Shown here: positions 17,701 through 26,491 of the stretch, one piece after another | Layout of the letters: the number at the start of each line of letters is the position of its first letter | Numbering within the stretch: the first letter of the stretch is position 1 | Assembly (NCBI GenBank): GCA_035308365.1 | Contig: DATGGU010000011.1 | Span: 1 to 43,233 of the forward strand | DNA: 43,233 nucleotides | Reading direction: 5' to 3' | Origin: PALSA-505 sp035308365 | Lineage (GTDB): Bacteria; Actinomycetota; Actinomycetes; Streptosporangiales; Streptosporangiaceae | Made by a program: the position numbers and the translations under genes | The notes under the pieces: model-generated | Seen by the model: only the letters and a program-made list of their open reading frames with translations | What the model was told of the DNA's origin: nothing | The model's database searches: none

Positions 17701-20700
17701 GATCGACGGCGCCGAGCCGTTCGCCAGCCTGCTGGATCGCGCGCGGACGCAGGTCCTCAGCGACCTCGCCCACTCCGGTCTGCCCTTTTCCAGCCTCGTC
17801 GCGGCGCTGGCGCCGGCCCGGACCCCAGGGCGTCCGCCCCTCGTCCAGGCGCTCCTGGTGTTCCAGCCGGGACACGGCAGCGCCGAGGACGCCGCCCGGG
17901 CACTCACCCTCGGCGGTCCGGCGACGATGCGGTGCGCGGGACTGGAGATCGAGACCGTCCCGGTGCCGCAGCCATGGACGCACCACGACCTCACCGTGAA
18001 CCTCGCCGACGCCGGGGGAGAGGTCACCGGCGCCTTCGAGTACGACGCGGCGCTGTTCGGCCAGCCGACGATCGCAGCGCTGGCCGGCCGCTTCACCCAG
18101 CTGCTGGATGCCGTGGCCGGCGCGCCCGGCCAGCCGGTGGGCTCGCTGCCGGTACTGCTGCCGGGCGAACGGGAGGCCGTGTGCCTGGCGGCGCACGGGC
18201 CGCTACGCCCGCGCGATCGTGACGGCCTGCACGAACTCGTGCTCGCCCAGGCGGCCCGGACCCCCGACGCCGTGGCCGTCGCGGCACCGGGCGCCGGTGG
18301 CAGCACCGTCCACCTGAGCTACGGTGGCCTGCGCCGGCAGTCCGCCAGGCTGGCGGCCAGGCTGACCGCGGCGGGCGTCCGGCCCGAATCCCGGGTGGGC
18401 GTCATGCTCGACCGCTCGGCGGACCTGCCGGTGGCCCTGCTCGCGGTCCTTCGGTGCGGGGCCTGCTACCTCCCGCTCGACCCCGCCGACCCGGCACACC
18501 GGCTGCGCTACCTGATCGAGGACGCGGCGTCCGGCGTCGTCATCACGAACGGTGAGCTCGCCGCCTCGCTGCGCGCGCTGCCAGGCATCGAGGTCATCAC
18601 CTGGCCCGAGCCCCCCGGGCAGGGCGATGCCGGCCGCCGCGGCCCGGCTCGCGGCACCCGGCCGCACCCGGAACAGGCCGCCTACATCATCTACACCTCG
18701 GGGTCTACCGGCCGGCCCAAGGGTGTCGTCATCCCGCACCGGGGCATCGTCAACCGGCTCGCATGGATGCAGGAGGCAATGGAGCTGACGGCCGGCGACC
18801 GGGTCGCGCAGAAGACGCCGGTCACCTTCGACGTGTCGGTGTGGGAGCTGTTCTGGCCGCTGGCCTATGGCGCGTGCCTGGTCCTCGCCCGGCCGGGCGG
18901 GCACCGCGACCCGCCGTACCTGGCCGGGTTCCTCCGCCGTGAACAGGTGACGACCGCGCACTTCGTGCCCAGCATGCTGGCGGAGTTCCTGGCCGATCCG
19001 GGCCGCGGCACGCTGCCGGCCCTGCGCCGCGTCGTCTGCAGCGGCGAGACACTGCCCGCGCCGCTGCGCGATCAGTTCCGCGCCGCGCTCGGAGCCCGCC
19101 TGTACAACCTGTACGGCCCCACCGAGACGTCCGTGGACGTGACCTGGTGGGAGTGCCAGCCCGGTGAGGAAGGGCCGGTGCCGATCGGCGCGGCCATCGC
19201 CAACACGCAGGTGTACGTGCTGGGGCCTGCCGGGGAGCTGGCGCCGCCGCAGGCGCCCGGCGAGATCTATGTCGGCGGTGCCGCTGTGGCCAGGGGGTAC
19301 CTCAACCGCCCGGGCCTGTCCGCGGCGGCGTTCGTGCCGGACGCCTACGGCCCGGCCGGGGCACGGCTGTACCGCACGGGCGACCGGGCCCGGCGCCGGC
19401 CCGACGGAGCGCTCGCCTACCTCGGCCGGACCGACGGCCAGGTCAAGATCGCTGGCAACCGGGTGGAGCTTGGCGAGGTGGAGGAGGCACTGCGCGGCGC
19501 ACCCTGTGTCAGCGCGGCGGCGGCCGCCACCTTCGACGACGGCAGCGGGCCCCGGCTGGCCGGGTATGTGGTGGGCCCGGGCGCCGACCCGGCCGCGGTC
19601 CGTGCGCACCTGCTGGCCTGGCTTCCGGCGGCCATGGTGCCGTCGGCGGTCACCGTGCTGCCCGCACTGCCGCTGACACCGAGCGGCAAGCTGGACCGCC
19701 GCGCACTGCCGCCACCGGCGACGGCGCCAGCCGCGCCCGTGCCGCCGGGCACGGCGATGGAGCGCCGGATCGCGCAGATCTGGGCGGACACGCTCGGTGT
19801 CGAGACCGTCGGGGCCGAGGACGGCTTCTTCGCTCTCGGCGGGGACTCGATCCGTGCCATCCGGCTCGTGGGCCGGCTGCGAGCGGCCGGGATCCCGGTC
19901 AGCATCGCGGACCTCGTGGTGGCCGGAACGGTACGCGAGCTCGCCAGGGTCGCGCAGACGGCGCTGGCGAACCCCGCCGCGCACGCGGACCCGGCCATAC
20001 CGGGCGCGGACGGGTCCACCGGGCCGGCGCCGTTCAGCCTCTGCCCGCCCGGCGTGCGGGCGCGGCTGCCCCACGGAATCGAGGACGCCTACCCGGTTTC
20101 GTTCGCGCAGCGTGCCCTGCTGTTCAACCAGATGCACCACCCCGGGTACGAGGTATATGTCACCAGCCTGCACCTGCGCGGCTCGTGTGACCTCGGCGCG
20201 CTGCGGGCGGCGCTGCGCCGGGTGGCAGGCCGCCATCCCTACCTGCGGTCGTCGCTGGACCTGGCGAGCTACCCGGTTCCACTGCAGCTGGTACACGAAC
20301 ACATCGAGCCGCTGCTCACCGTGATCGACCTGCGCCCGGAACCGGTTGCGGCGCACGACGAGATCATTTCGGGCTGGCTGCGCTCAGAGCGCACCCGGTG
20401 GTTCGACGTCGCCGCGGGGCCCCTTGCCCGGTTCGCCGTCCACCTGCGCACGGCCGGGGAATTCCAGCTGACCCTCACCAGCTTCGCGCTCGACGGCTGG
20501 TGTACAGCGACAGTGCTCACCGAGATCCTCGTCGACTACGCCGCCCTGTCGCGCGGCGACTCGCCGTCCGTGACCGCGCCGCGCGCTGGTTACGCGGCCT
20601 TTGTCGCGCTGGAGCTCGAGGCTGCCCAGTCCCCCGCGCAACAGGCGTTCTGGGCGGCCGAGCTGCGCGGCGCCCGCGCCTGCGGGCTTCCGCACCGCAC

Positions 20701-23056
20701 GGCGACCAGCGGGAGCGCGGGCGGCCCGGCCAGGCGGCACGTCAGCCGGATCGATCCCGGGACCGCGACGGCCATCAGGCGCGTCGCCAGACAGATCGCC
20801 GTGCCGCTCAAGAGCGTCCTGTTCGCAGCCCACCTGCGGGTCGTGCGGCTGCTGTCGGGGCAGCCTGACGTCACTACGGGGCTGGAACTGAACGGGCGTC
20901 CTGAATGCACGGACGGTGATCGCGTCGTCGGCGTCTTCAACAACATCGTCCCCGCGCGGGTGCAGATGCACGGCGGGTCGTGGGCAGACCTCATCCGGGC
21001 CGCCTTCGCGGCCGAGTCTCGGGTGCTGCCCTACCGCCGCTATCCGCTGGGCAGGCTGAACCAGGAGCACGGGGCAGCCCGGCTGTTCGGCACGCTGTTC
21101 GTGTTCACCCACTTCCACGTCTACGAGCAGGTCGCGAACCTGCCCGGCGTGCGGATCCTGGAAAGTCACGCACCCGACCAGACCTACGTCCCGCTGACGG
21201 CGCACTTCAACATCGATGCGCAGACCGGGGGGCTGGCGCTGGCGCTCGACTACGACCCCGGCCATGCCGACGCAGACCTGGCCGCCGCCATAGCGGGTTA
21301 CTACCAGCGGGTGCTGTCCGCGATCGCGGCCGACCCGCACGCGCCATACCTGGCAGCGAGCCTGCTCGCACCGCAGGAACTGCACCGCCAGCTCACCGCC
21401 GCGGCCGGGCCGCCGGCGCCGGCCCGCGGCAGCCCTGGCAGCGTCCACGGAATGATCCTCGCGCAGGCCGGCCGGACGCCGGATGCCGTCGCCGTCGCCG
21501 CTGGCCCATGCCAGCTGAGCTACCGGCAGCTCGTGATCCGTTCGGGCCGGCTCGCCGCCGCCCTGCGGGCGGCCGGGGTCCGGCCCGACCGGCCCGTCGG
21601 GCTCGCGGTCGGCCGCGGGATCGACCTCGTGGTCGGCACGCTCGGGATTCTCCGCGCCGGCGCCTCGTATCTGCCGGTCGACCTGGACTATCCGCCCGAA
21701 CGGGTGGCCCGGGTGCTGGCGTCCGCGAACGTGCAGGCGGTCGTCGCCCGGCCGGGTGCGGCCATCCGCGTGCCGCCGGGCTGCCCGGTCGTGCCCCCTG
21801 ATTGCCCCGTGTCCGGGCCGCCGCCCGGCGCGCCGGCCCACCCGGCGGCGCTCGCCTACGTCATGCAAACGTCCGGCAGCACGGGCTCGCCGAAGTCGAT
21901 CGGCGTGCCGCACGGCGCCGTGCTGAACTATCTCGCCTGGTGCGCGCAGGCGTACCGGATCGGGCCCGGGTGCCGCGCCTTCCTGCACTCACCGGCCGGG
22001 TTCGATCTCTCGGTCACCGCGCTGCTCGCGCCGCTCCTCGCCGGGGGGACGGTCGACGTGCTGCCCACCGGCACCGAGACGCTGGGGGAGTCCCTCGCCG
22101 CCGTCGGCGGCGGGTTCCTGAAGATCACTCCGGCGCACCTGGAGGCGCTCGGCCACCAGCTCCAGGGAACCGGTTCCACCCCCCGCCTGGACTGCCTCGT
22201 GGTGGGCGGGGAACAGTTGTGGCGCCGGCACCTCGCACCGTGGCGCGAACTGCTCAGCGCCACCACCCCCGTCGTCAATGAGTACGGGCCGACGGAGGCG
22301 ACCGTCGGCTGTGTCGCCCACGGCACGACCGTCGCCACCGGCGAGGACCCGGTGCCGATAGGCCGGCCGATCGCCGGGGTGACGGCGCACGTGCTCGACG
22401 ACGGCTTCCCGGTCCCGTTCGGGGTCCCGGCCGAGCTTTACGTCGGCGGCGCCGGGCTGGCCCGTGGCTACCTGGGGCAGCCCGGGCCGACCGCGGAGCG
22501 GTTCGTCCCCGACCCGTCCGGCGTGGGCGCCCGGCTGTACCGGACCGGCGATATCGCCTGGCTGGGGACGGACGGGCAGTTCCGGTACACGGGGCGGCGC
22601 GACCAGCAGGTCAAGGTGCGCGGGTACCGGGTCGAACCGGCCGAGATCGAGCAGGAACTGCTGGCTCACCCGGGCGTGCGGAACGCCGCGGTCGTGCCCA
22701 CGGCCGGCGCCCGGGGCGAGCGCCGCCTCGTCGCGTACTGGGTCGCTGCCGATCCGGCGCCGCCCCGGGAGGACGGCGACCCCGCGGCCCCCAGCCCGCC
22801 GGTCCAGGGGGGTCCGGTGGCCGAACACGGCCTGGCATCGTGGCTGGCGAAGCGGCTGCCTGCCCATCTCGTCCCGGCCGAGTTCGTCCAGCTGCCCGCG
22901 CTGCCGCTGACCCCTGGCGGGAAGACCGACCGCGCGCGGCTGCCGGATCCGGTCAGCGCCCGGCGGGAAGCCCTGCTCACCGCGATCGAAGAGCTGACCG
23001 ACGACGCCGTGCGCGAGCTGCTCGAGTCGGCCCGAGCTGGCCGGGCTGAGGTGTGA
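14702..23056 (+). CDS. FAAL-initiated NRPS: FAAL-ACP-C-A(Ser)-T-C-A(Asn), no terminal T
   Basis: 2784 residues from ATG 14702, in the TGATG overlap with the PKS stop. FAAL about 1-570: fatty acyl-AMP ligase with YTSGSTRSPRG at 168 and WLPLFHDMGLI. ACP about 600-680, Ser633 in GLDSLAAIE. C1 about 705-1130, HHAVADLWS (His835-His836-Asp840). A1 about 1180-1670, A3 at 1331, code D-V-W-H-V-S-L-V-D, which predicts serine. T1 Ser1716 (LGGDSI). C2 about 1780-2220 has TSFALDGW at 1926-1933 where HHxxxDG is expected, so both histidines are gone. A2 about 2240-2740, code D-L-T-K-V-G-E-V-G, predicts asparagine; its A3 reads PKSIG rather than PKG. No carrier domain follows A2. The tail (about 2758-2784, with IEELTDDAVRELLES) looks like a docking motif matching the TubC-type domain of the next protein. 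This is the starter protein of the line. Confidence 0.93.
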   Translation: MDHDAATIVELLRWRAREHPGRTAYIFLADGETETARLSFAEADTRARAVAAELQRHGAAGERALITYPAENGDDYVVALLGCFYAGVVAVTCDAPRGRAGAERLAWIARDAQPRFLLGPPAGPDDPASGLKLPAGLRHVHVAGVAGDAAAGWADPGLGPGALAIAQYTSGSTRSPRGVLVSHGNVMSNEWAIESLCEHDGASVFVGWLPLFHDMGLIANVLQPLYLGTASVLMPPSAFLAKPVRWLAAITRYRGVTSGGPNFAYDLCVSRVPPEQRATLDLSTWRCAFNGAEVVRAATINRFTAAFGPAGFAPETFFPCYGLAEATLIVTGAPRGVPPRTIRADQAELGRRQIAPAAPGAPGRTLVSCGKPAPGTDVVIVDPEHRTRLPSGRLGEIWVAGPGVAGGYLNQPEESARTFDARLGDGAQPFLRTGDLGALVDGELYVAGRLKDMIVIRGQNYYPHDLEWAAERAHPALRPSCGAAFAVDDGTGENLVIVYELARGHDDADIEEIASAVRRAIAAEYRIEPHTIALARSGSVPKTTSGKIRRGAARDAFRSGSLPLAGLSVRPAAGAPGGEAGDGAMPDPALLTALGAREWAAALARVLARVIAARAGAAELAEDQPLSTAGLDSLAAIEVQHIVQQRYAVELPPFTLLRDVSAVDVAADVAAAVAGRPAPADKAAGGGPSRARATAPADAPGQADGPTAGPLSAMQQALWFENELAPAGPAYTLVRALRLRGPLDLDAFRRATARVVARQPALRTRISADGGDLRQIVTDGIPLHEEHLREPGEPALTEWLAAAASRPFLRTAEPLARVTLLRLAGDDHVLVLAAHHAVADLWSLTVVIRELTALYAEETLGTPAGLPPLRTSPARHAAAELAMLGSAEGEELRAYWAARLHGAPAALELPLDRSRPAARMFRGATCPVRISAGLTARLNELSHAHRTTLFTTLITAYQVLLGRLSGQRDVIVGTLASGRDRAEVANLAGCFINLVPIRAAIDGAEPFASLLDRARTQVLSDLAHSGLPFSSLVAALAPARTPGRPPLVQALLVFQPGHGSAEDAARALTLGGPATMRCAGLEIETVPVPQPWTHHDLTVNLADAGGEVTGAFEYDAALFGQPTIAALAGRFTQLLDAVAGAPGQPVGSLPVLLPGEREAVCLAAHGPLRPRDRDGLHELVLAQAARTPDAVAVAAPGAGGSTVHLSYGGLRRQSARLAARLTAAGVRPESRVGVMLDRSADLPVALLAVLRCGACYLPLDPADPAHRLRYLIEDAASGVVITNGELAASLRALPGIEVITWPEPPGQGDAGRRGPARGTRPHPEQAAYIIYTSGSTGRPKGVVIPHRGIVNRLAWMQEAMELTAGDRVAQKTPVTFDVSVWELFWPLAYGACLVLARPGGHRDPPYLAGFLRREQVTTAHFVPSMLAEFLADPGRGTLPALRRVVCSGETLPAPLRDQFRAALGARLYNLYGPTETSVDVTWWECQPGEEGPVPIGAAIANTQVYVLGPAGELAPPQAPGEIYVGGAAVARGYLNRPGLSAAAFVPDAYGPAGARLYRTGDRARRRPDGALAYLGRTDGQVKIAGNRVELGEVEEALRGAPCVSAAAAATFDDGSGPRLAGYVVGPGADPAAVRAHLLAWLPAAMVPSAVTVLPALPLTPSGKLDRRALPPPATAPAAPVPPGTAMERRIAQIWADTLGVETVGAEDGFFALGGDSIRAIRLVGRLRAAGIPVSIADLVVAGTVRELARVAQTALANPAAHADPAIPGADGSTGPAPFSLCPPGVRARLPHGIEDAYPVSFAQRALLFNQMHHPGYEVYVTSLHLRGSCDLGALRAALRRVAGRHPYLRSSLDLASYPVPLQLVHEHIEPLLTVIDLRPEPVAAHDEIISGWLRSERTRWFDVAAGPLARFAVHLRTAGEFQLTLTSFALDGWCTATVLTEILVDYAALSRGDSPSVTAPRAGYAAFVALELEAAQSPAQQAFWAAELRGARACGLPHRTATSGSAGGPARRHVSRIDPGTATAIRRVARQIAVPLKSVLFAAHLRVVRLLSGQPDVTTGLELNGRPECTDGDRVVGVFNNIVPARVQMHGGSWADLIRAAFAAESRVLPYRRYPLGRLNQEHGAARLFGTLFVFTHFHVYEQVANLPGVRILESHAPDQTYVPLTAHFNIDAQTGGLALALDYDPGHADADLAAAIAGYYQRVLSAIAADPHAPYLAASLLAPQELHRQLTAAAGPPAPARGSPGSVHGMILAQAGRTPDAVAVAAGPCQLSYRQLVIRSGRLAAALRAAGVRPDRPVGLAVGRGIDLVVGTLGILRAGASYLPVDLDYPPERVARVLASANVQAVVARPGAAIRVPPGCPVVPPDCPVSGPPPGAPAHPAALAYVMQTSGSTGSPKSIGVPHGAVLNYLAWCAQAYRIGPGCRAFLHSPAGFDLSVTALLAPLLAGGTVDVLPTGTETLGESLAAVGGGFLKITPAHLEALGHQLQGTGSTPRLDCLVVGGEQLWRRHLAPWRELLSATTPVVNEYGPTEATVGCVAHGTTVATGEDPVPIGRPIAGVTAHVLDDGFPVPFGVPAELYVGGAGLARGYLGQPGPTAERFVPDPSGVGARLYRTGDIAWLGTDGQFRYTGRRDQQVKVRGYRVEPAEIEQELLAHPGVRNAAVVPTAGARGERRLVAYWVAADPAPPREDGDPAAPSPPVQGGPVAEHGLASWLAKRLPAHLVPAEFVQLPALPLTPGGKTDRARLPDPVSARREALLTAIEELTDDAVRELLESARAGRAEV

Positions 23057-26000
23057 TGGGGCCGCAACCGGGAACCGGGCCCGCGGTGGCGGCGGCCGAG
23101 CCGGCCGCCGAGTTCGTCGCCGACCTCGGCCGCCGGCAGGTCCGGCTGCGCGCGGACGGGGACCAGCTGCGCTGCAGCGCACCGGCGGGGGTGCTCACCA
23201 CCGCCCTCGTCGCCGAGATCCGGGCGCGCAAGACACAGATCCTGCGGTACCTGCGCGACCACGCCGCCGCCGCGCAGCGTGCGCCCGCCGACGGCCCGCT
23301 GTCCATCGCGCAGGAACAACTCTGGCTGCACCAGCGCCTGAACCCGCTGAGCACGGCCTACAACATTCCGCTCGCGGTGCACATGCGCGGGCCGCTGCGG
23401 CCGCCCGCACTGCGGCAGGCGTTCGAGACCATGACGGCCCGGCACGATCCGCTGCGGGCCACGTACGGGGCCACATCGGGGCGCCCCTATCAGCGGGTCG
23501 GCCCGGTCGCCGCCGCGCCCCTGCCAATCGTCGATCTTGCCGGGCTTTCCCCCTCGGCACGTGACCGGTCCGCGGCAGAGCTGGTGACGGCCGAGGCGCG
23601 CCGCCCGTTCGACCTTGCCAGCGAGCCGGCCATCCGCACGATCCTGCTCCGCTGCGGGCCGCAGGACTACCGCCTGCTGATCACCAGGCATCACATTGGC
23701 AGCGACGGATGGTCGTTCGGGCTCATCGCGAACGAGATCAGCAGTGGCTATGGCGCCAGCACCAGTGGCCGCCCGGCCCGGCTGCCCCCGCTTGCCTGCC
23801 GGTACGGCGACTTCGTCGCCTGGCAGCGGCGTGCGGCCGGCAGCGCCGCTGCCAAGGACAAGCTGCACGCATGGCGCAGCCGCCTGGAGCGCGCCCCCCG
23901 CACGCTCGGGCTGGCCGGCCCGCGGCTCAGCACCGGGCCGCCAGGCCCGGCCCGGACGGTCCGCCTGGAGATACCTGACGAACTCACGGCCGAGCTGCGC
24001 CGGGCAGCAGGCGCGGCGCGGACCACCGTGTTCGTCTTCCTGCTCACCGCCCTCGGACTCACCCTCACGTCCGCGGCCGACCGCGATGAGATCGTCGTCG
24101 GCACCCCGGCGGCGGCGCGGGTACGGCCCGAGTTCGAGCCGCTCATCGGATGCTTCGCCGCCATGCTGCCGTTGCCGCTTGACTTCGGCGGTGACCCGCT
24201 GCTGAGTGAAGCGGCCGGCCGCGTGCACACGGTCGTGGCCGACGCGCTCGGGAGCCAGGAGATCGGCCTGGAGCGAGCCGCCGGCGTGCTGCGGCCCGAT
24301 CGCCAGGTGGAACCCGATGCCAGTTCCCCGCCGCGCCGTCCCGATCCCGCCGGGAGCGCGCCGTTTTCCGTCGCCTTCGCCCTGCAGAACAGCCTGCCCG
24401 CGCGGGTCGACCTCCCCGGGATCACGGCCTCAGCCGGGGATCCGGTGCCGGTCGCGGCCAAATACCCGCTGGCAGTCACCGTAAGTGAGCGAGACGGGCG
24501 GCTCGGGCTGCTCGCCGAGTTCGACCCGGCGCTACTCCACCCGGACACGGTGTCCGATATTGCCGGGCGGTTCCTGCGCGTCCTGCGCCTGGGCTGCGAG
24601 GAGCCCGGGCAAAAGTGCGCCAGGCTGATCCGGCGCGCCGCGCTGGCACCGCGCGGCGCCGCAAACCTCCCCGGGCCGGCCAGCCCGGACGCGAGCCGGA
24701 CGCTGGCGGACGGCTTCATCGCGGCGGCCGCCGCCACACCGGACGCGATCGCGCTGTCCAGCGACGGCAGCCACGTCAGCTACCGGACGCTGCTCAGCTG
24801 GGCGCACGGGCTCGCGGCGAGCCTCGCGGCCGCTGGTGTGCGGCGCGAAGACCGCGTCGCCGTGTGCGTGGACCACTCGCCCGCGCTGGTGGCGGCGGTG
24901 GCCGGCATCACGCTGGCCGGTGGCGCCTACGTGCCCCTCGACCCGGAGGACCCGGCAATCCGGCACGAGGCGGTGATCGCCGATGCCGGGGCGGCCGCTC
25001 TCGTCACCACGTCACGGTACGCTGACGCCCTCGCCTGGTATGACGGCCCCGTCGTGCTGGCCGGCGAGAAACTCGCAGCGGCCAGGCGAGTGCCTCCCAG
25101 CGCCTTGCCCACGCCAGGCAATCTCGCGTACGTGATCTACACCTCTGGGTCGACCGGAACCCCGAAAGGGGTCATGGCATCCCACGCGAACGTGCTCGCC
25201 ATGTTCGCCGCCGCCAAGCAACGGCTCGCCTTCTCGGCAGCCGACGTATGGGCCCTGACGCACTCGATAGCTTTCGATTTTTCCGTGTGGGAGCTGTGGG
25301 GCCCGCTCCTGCACGGCGGGCGGCTCGTCGTGGTGGCTCGCGACACCGTCCGGGAGCCGGACGCGCTGTGGCGAATCGTCACCGGCGAGCGGGTCACGAT
25401 CTTCTCCGCCACCCCGAGCGCCTTTTCCGCCCTGGCGGCCCATGCGGTGCGCACCGCCGACAAGGGCGCGCTGGAGATCGTCGTGTTCGGCGGCGAACGC
25501 TGCGAGCCTGCGAAGCTGCGCACGTGGTTCGGGGCGTTCGGCGACGAGTGCCCGCGGCTCATCAACATGTACGGCATCACCGAAACCACCGTCCACGTCA
25601 CCTGCCGGCGCCTCGCTCACGCGGACACGGTAGTCGCCGGCAGCCCGATCGGCTGCGCACTGCCCGGAATGAGCGCCGACGTGGTCGGCCGGCGTGGCGA
25701 GCCGGCCCCGGTCGGCGGCAGCGGAGAACTGCTGATCGGCGGATCCGGGGTCACCCGTGGCTATCTCGGCCGCCCGGGGCTTACCGCGCAACGATTCCGG
25801 CCGGACGACAGCGGCGGCCCCGCGGGCAGCCGCCGGTACGCGTCGGGCGACCGGGCCTCGGTCCTGCCTGGGCCTGACCTCAGCTACCTGGGCCGTAGCG
25901 ACCAGCAGGTCAAGATCCGCGGCTACCGAGTCGAGCCAGCCGAGGTGGCCGCCGTCCTCGCCGGTCACCCCGGCGTGGCCGAGGCGGTGGTGACGACGGC

Positions 26001-26487
26001 TGGGCAGGCCGGCGGCCGGCCGTTTCTCGCGGCTTACGTGATGCTCGCCCCGGCTGAGCGCACGACTTCGCTGCAAAGCAGCGATCTCCGTCGTTACCTG
26101 GCCGAACGCCTGCCCGCGCACATGGTGCCGACCACCTGCACCGTACTCGCGAGGCTGCCGCTCACCCGAAACGGCAAGCTCGACTATGCCGCGCTTCCGG
26201 CGCCCGGGCACGGGATCGGTGCCGCCTCGGCCGGCGGCCGCCCGGGCTCCGCGACCGAGCGCACGCTGGCCCGGCTGTGGAGCGAACTGCTCGGCGTCGG
26301 TGATGTCGGCCTGCACGACGACTTTTTCGAACTCGGCGGCGACTCGCTGCTGCTTACCCAGATGCACGCACGCCTGATGGACCTGTTCGGCGTCGAGGTT
26401 CCGGTGCGCCAAGTGTACGACGCTCCGGACATCAGCACGCTGGCCCGGGTCATCGACGAACTGGGCGGTATACATGAGCGCGGCTGA
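23056..26487 (+). CDS. NRPS: TubC-type docking domain-C-A(Thr)-T
   Basis: 1143 residues from ATG 23056, overlapping the previous stop by one base; GTG 23053 directly before it is possible. Residues about 18-70 (FVADLGRRQVRLRADGDQL, then AEIRARKTQILRYLRD) match the TubC N-terminal docking domain, which receives the C-terminal peptide of the preceding synthetase. C about 80-510 with HHIGSDGW (His212-His213-Asp217). A about 560-1050, A3 at 695, code D-F-W-S-V-G-M-V-H, a standard threonine code. T about 1065-1135, Ser1097 in LGGDSLL. No epimerase or thioesterase. It is last in the four-gene operon 5560-26487 and ends four bases before the convergent MerB-like gene. No terminator hairpin fits in that gap, so antisense read-through is likely on one or both strands. 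Confidence 0.94.
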   Translation: MGPQPGTGPAVAAAEPAAEFVADLGRRQVRLRADGDQLRCSAPAGVLTTALVAEIRARKTQILRYLRDHAAAAQRAPADGPLSIAQEQLWLHQRLNPLSTAYNIPLAVHMRGPLRPPALRQAFETMTARHDPLRATYGATSGRPYQRVGPVAAAPLPIVDLAGLSPSARDRSAAELVTAEARRPFDLASEPAIRTILLRCGPQDYRLLITRHHIGSDGWSFGLIANEISSGYGASTSGRPARLPPLACRYGDFVAWQRRAAGSAAAKDKLHAWRSRLERAPRTLGLAGPRLSTGPPGPARTVRLEIPDELTAELRRAAGAARTTVFVFLLTALGLTLTSAADRDEIVVGTPAAARVRPEFEPLIGCFAAMLPLPLDFGGDPLLSEAAGRVHTVVADALGSQEIGLERAAGVLRPDRQVEPDASSPPRRPDPAGSAPFSVAFALQNSLPARVDLPGITASAGDPVPVAAKYPLAVTVSERDGRLGLLAEFDPALLHPDTVSDIAGRFLRVLRLGCEEPGQKCARLIRRAALAPRGAANLPGPASPDASRTLADGFIAAAAATPDAIALSSDGSHVSYRTLLSWAHGLAASLAAAGVRREDRVAVCVDHSPALVAAVAGITLAGGAYVPLDPEDPAIRHEAVIADAGAAALVTTSRYADALAWYDGPVVLAGEKLAAARRVPPSALPTPGNLAYVIYTSGSTGTPKGVMASHANVLAMFAAAKQRLAFSAADVWALTHSIAFDFSVWELWGPLLHGGRLVVVARDTVREPDALWRIVTGERVTIFSATPSAFSALAAHAVRTADKGALEIVVFGGERCEPAKLRTWFGAFGDECPRLINMYGITETTVHVTCRRLAHADTVVAGSPIGCALPGMSADVVGRRGEPAPVGGSGELLIGGSGVTRGYLGRPGLTAQRFRPDDSGGPAGSRRYASGDRASVLPGPDLSYLGRSDQQVKIRGYRVEPAEVAAVLAGHPGVAEAVVTTAGQAGGRPFLAAYVMLAPAERTTSLQSSDLRRYLAERLPAHMVPTTCTVLARLPLTRNGKLDYAALPAPGHGIGAASAGGRPGSATERTLARLWSELLGVGDVGLHDDFFELGGDSLLLTQMHARLMDLFGVEVPVRQVYDAPDISTLARVIDELGGIHERG

Positions 26488-26491
26488 CGCC

